Shown: in pieces, positions 5,663-7,070 of the stretch
Layout of the letters: every line of letters starts with the position of its first letter
Numbering within the stretch: the first letter of the stretch is position 1
Assembly: GCA_027489135.1 (NCBI GenBank)
Contig: JAIYAI010000197.1
Coordinates: forward strand, 1-7,070
Direction: 5' to 3'
DNA from: Acetobacteraceae bacterium
Lineage (GTDB): Bacteria > Pseudomonadota > Alphaproteobacteria > Acetobacterales > Acetobacteraceae
DNA length: 7,070 nucleotides
Position numbers and translations under genes: made by a program
The notes under the pieces: generated by a model
Database searches by the model: none
What the model was told of the DNA's origin: nothing
Seen by the model: only the letters and a program-made list of their open reading frames with translations

Positions 5663-5699
5663 TCGCCGGTCGGCGATGCCGGCCTCCCGTCGTGCCGGC
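5663..5699. repeat. Short inverted repeats between the HAD and DUF1330 genes
   Basis: TCGCC (5663-5667) pairs with GGCGA (5672-5676) over GGTC, and GCCGGC at 5678-5683 pairs with GCCGGC at 5694-5699. The 96-base gap (5634-5729) has no T-run and no clear promoter. Weak evidence for a functional element. Confidence 0.25.
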
Positions 5700-5716
5700 T
5701 ATGCTTCCGGTGATGC

Positions 5717-5723
5717 AGGGAGG
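5717..5723 (+). promoter_or_regulatory. Shine-Dalgarno site deciding the DUF1330 start
   Basis: CAGGGAGG ends six bases before the ATG at 5730. An upstream in-frame ATG at 5676 would add 18 unconserved residues (MPASRRAG...), so 5730 is preferred. Confidence 0.7.
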
Positions 5724-5729
5724 CACCGC

Positions 5730-6026
5730 ATGGCGGCCTATTTCATCGTCCGCGCCACGGTGCACGACCCTGAGGCCTACCGCGCCTATGCCGAACGCTC
5801 GCCCGGCGTGCTGGCCCGCTTCGGCGGCCGGCACATCGCTCGCGGCGGCCGCACCCTGACCTTCGAGGGACCGGAGGAGGCGCGCCGCGTCGTCATCGCC
5901 GCGTTCCCCGACTTCGCCAGCGCCGAGGCCTGCTATCGCTCGCCGGAGTACCAGGCGCTGATCCCGCTGCGCGCCGGCGCCGCGACCTTCGAGTTCATCC
6001 TGGTGGACGGAGTGCCGACGGCATGA
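5730..6026 (+). CDS. DUF1330 domain-containing protein
   Basis: This 98-residue protein of the DUF1330 family has a dimeric alpha+beta (ferredoxin-like) fold and is soluble, with no signal peptide. The N-terminal strand MAAYFIVRATVHDPEAYRAY is the classic start of the family. GVLARFGGRHIARGG and VVIAAFPDFASAEACYRSPEYQAL follow, then a final strand ATFEFILVDG. The phrase 'F.....A...Y.SpeYq.l...R' is diagnostic. The biochemical role of the family is unknown. Some relatives share the fold of small monooxygenases, but no catalytic claim is possible. The start at 5730 is chosen from the AGGGAGG site and family length (about 95). Its TGA overlaps the ATG of the next gene (ATGA at 6023-6026), indicating translational coupling to the alpha/beta hydrolase. 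Confidence 0.88.
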   Translation: MAAYFIVRATVHDPEAYRAYAERSPGVLARFGGRHIARGGRTLTFEGPEEARRVVIAAFPDFASAEACYRSPEYQALIPLRAGAATFEFILVDGVPTA

Positions 6027-6919
6027 GCGCGACCGATCCGGCCGGCTGGCCCTACGCCACGCACCACGCGCAGGTGAACGGGCGCCGCATGGCCTATGTC
6101 GACGAGGGCAGCGGCCCGCCGGTGCTGCTGCTGCATGGCAACCCGGCCTGGGGCTACCTCTGGCGCGACGTCATCCCGCCGCTGCTCGCCGCCGGACGGC
6201 GCGTGGTGGTGCCGGACATGATCGGCTTCGGCCGGTCGGAGAAGCCGGTCTCGGAGCACGCGCACAGCCTGGACGGGCATATCAGCAACCTCGTCGCGCT
6301 GGTCCGCCAACTCGACCTGCGCGACGCCGTCTTCGTCTGCCACGACTGGGGCGGGCCGACGGGGTTCGGCGCCGCGCTGACGGACCCGCATCGCGTCGCG
6401 GCGCTGGCCATCATGTCCACCTGGGCCTGGCCCGCGCCGCCCGCCGCCTTCCACGCCGCGATCTTCCCCTGGCGCATGATGCATGCGCCGCTGGTCGGAC
6501 CCTGGCTGCTCGGCCGCCACGGCGCGCTGGCGGGGCGGGGGATGTATCTCTCCGTCGTCGACCGCCAGCGGTTCCGCGACCGCGCCCAGGCGGTCTACGA
6601 GGCGGCGCTGCCCGATCCCGCGGACCGGCTCCTGACCTGGAACTGGCCGCGCTGGATCCCGCTCGACGACACGGCGCGGGCGAAGGCGCGCTTCCAATGG
6701 CTGGAGGAGGGGCTGCGCGCCTCCACCTGGCCGACCCTGCTGATCTGGGGGCGGGAGGACGAGGTCTTCGACGCCGCGACCTTCGCCGCCCGCTTCAAGG
6801 CGCTGATCCCGCATGCCGAGGGCCCGCACCTGGTGACGGGCCGGCACTTCCTGCAGGAGGACAGCGGGCCCGAGATCGCGGCCCTGCTGCTCGACTTCAT
6901 GGCCCGCAAGGGGGTTTGA
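6023..6919 (+). CDS. Haloalkane dehalogenase-like alpha/beta hydrolase
   Basis: This 298-residue alpha/beta-hydrolase resembles haloalkane dehalogenases, which hydrolyse carbon-halogen bonds to alcohol plus halide in the cytoplasm. HGNPAWGYLWRDVI (38-51) gives the oxyanion/halide residue Asn40. VCHDWGGPTG (105-114) gives nucleophile Asp108 and halide-binding Trp109. LIWGREDEVFD (240-250) gives Asp246 after strand 7, and GRHFLQED (273-280) gives the catalytic His275. Asp-His-Asp plus Asn-Trp is the layout described for haloalkane dehalogenase subfamily III. Members of that group include OleB-type beta-lactone decarboxylases, so this is an alternative; no oleA/C/D gene is visible. The absence of HGFP/HDRGG motifs argues against fluoroacetate dehalogenase. 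The length fits. Start: ATGA overlap with DUF1330; upstream GGAG is ten bases away, so coupling probably matters. A type II HAD dehalogenase lies two genes upstream. Confidence 0.85.
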   Translation: MSATDPAGWPYATHHAQVNGRRMAYVDEGSGPPVLLLHGNPAWGYLWRDVIPPLLAAGRRVVVPDMIGFGRSEKPVSEHAHSLDGHISNLVALVRQLDLRDAVFVCHDWGGPTGFGAALTDPHRVAALAIMSTWAWPAPPAAFHAAIFPWRMMHAPLVGPWLLGRHGALAGRGMYLSVVDRQRFRDRAQAVYEAALPDPADRLLTWNWPRWIPLDDTARAKARFQWLEEGLRASTWPTLLIWGREDEVFDAATFAARFKALIPHAEGPHLVTGRHFLQEDSGPEIAALLLDFMARKGV

Positions 6920-6923
6920 GCCG

Positions 6924-7070
6924 ATGGACGTCGCCATCATCCCGCCGCCGGACCTGGCAGGGCTGCGCCCCACCGCGGTGCTCACCGAGGACCGCATCGA
7001 CCACTATCCGGAGTTCCGCGATTTCTTCCGCCGCAGCTTCGACCTCGACCGCGTCGGCCTCACCGTGCCC
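6924..7070 (+). CDS. Unrecognised gene, 5' end only
   Basis: An open frame runs from ATG at 6924 to the window end (49 codons, no stop). The start is supported by AAGGGGG at 6908-6914, inside the end of the preceding gene, and by a 4-base gap to its stop, so it is very likely in the same operon. The visible protein begins MDVAIIPPPDLAGL, then has TAVLTEDRIDHYPEFRDFFRRSFDLDR (about residues 17-43). It has a short hydrophobic start but no clear signal peptide. I do not recognise the family from this fragment. The acidic and basic residues around DHYPEFRDFFRRSFDLDR suggest an amphipathic helical region. Function cannot be stated. Confidence 0.7.
   Translation, partial: MDVAIIPPPDLAGLRPTAVLTEDRIDHYPEFRDFFRRSFDLDRVGLTVP

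Noticed and set aside
4899..5834. Minus-strand open frame (311 codons) opposite the HAD gene
   Set aside because: It spans the HAD gene, the gap and the start of DUF1330 on the wrong strand, and has no recognisable protein features.
5933..6997. Minus-strand open frame (354 codons) opposite the alpha/beta hydrolase
   Set aside because: Shadow of the hydrolase frame; composition is biased and no ribosome site or motif was seen.

Overview
The window is very GC-rich (around 70% or more in most coding stretches by eye). Genes are tightly packed, ribosome sites are purine-rich, and there are two tripartite-tricarboxylate-transporter (TTT/Bug) type solute-binding proteins. This combination points to an alphaproteobacterium or betaproteobacterium with many Bug-type binding proteins. 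An Acetobacteraceae (Roseomonas-like) soil or water organism is my best guess, by inference only. No rRNA, tRNA, CRISPR array, insertion sequence or phage gene was seen.

Left block (1-1276, + strand): the last 45 codons of a Bug-type binding protein, then a complete Ldh_2-family (malate/L-lactate type) dehydrogenase. This looks like a carboxylic-acid uptake and oxidation unit.

Middle block (1282-2822, - strand): three small genes, read from right to left. They are an NTF2-like (putative lumazine-binding) protein, a small protein with a caspase-like His/Cys arrangement resembling DUF4347, and a predicted beta-sandwich protein with a GTG start. The last gene and the gap before it have clearly lower GC than the surroundings. 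This is the least ordinary part of the window.

Right block (2937-7070, + strand): a complete secreted Bug-type binding protein, followed 12 bases later by an isocitrate lyase/PEP mutase-family C-C lyase. Next is a gap of about 130 bases with several GC-rich hairpins. Then come a type II haloacid dehalogenase (HAD superfamily), a DUF1330 protein, a haloalkane-dehalogenase-like alpha/beta hydrolase that overlaps DUF1330 by ATGA, and the start of an unrecognised gene 4 bases further on.

Read as a whole, most of the window looks like accessory catabolism of organic acids and possibly halogenated compounds. Binding proteins capture carboxylates, the dehydrogenase and lyase process hydroxy-acids, and the two dehalogenase-type enzymes could act in series on a haloalkane and a haloacid. 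That pathway reading is inference from family membership and gene order. The three-gene minus-strand island does not obviously fit it.
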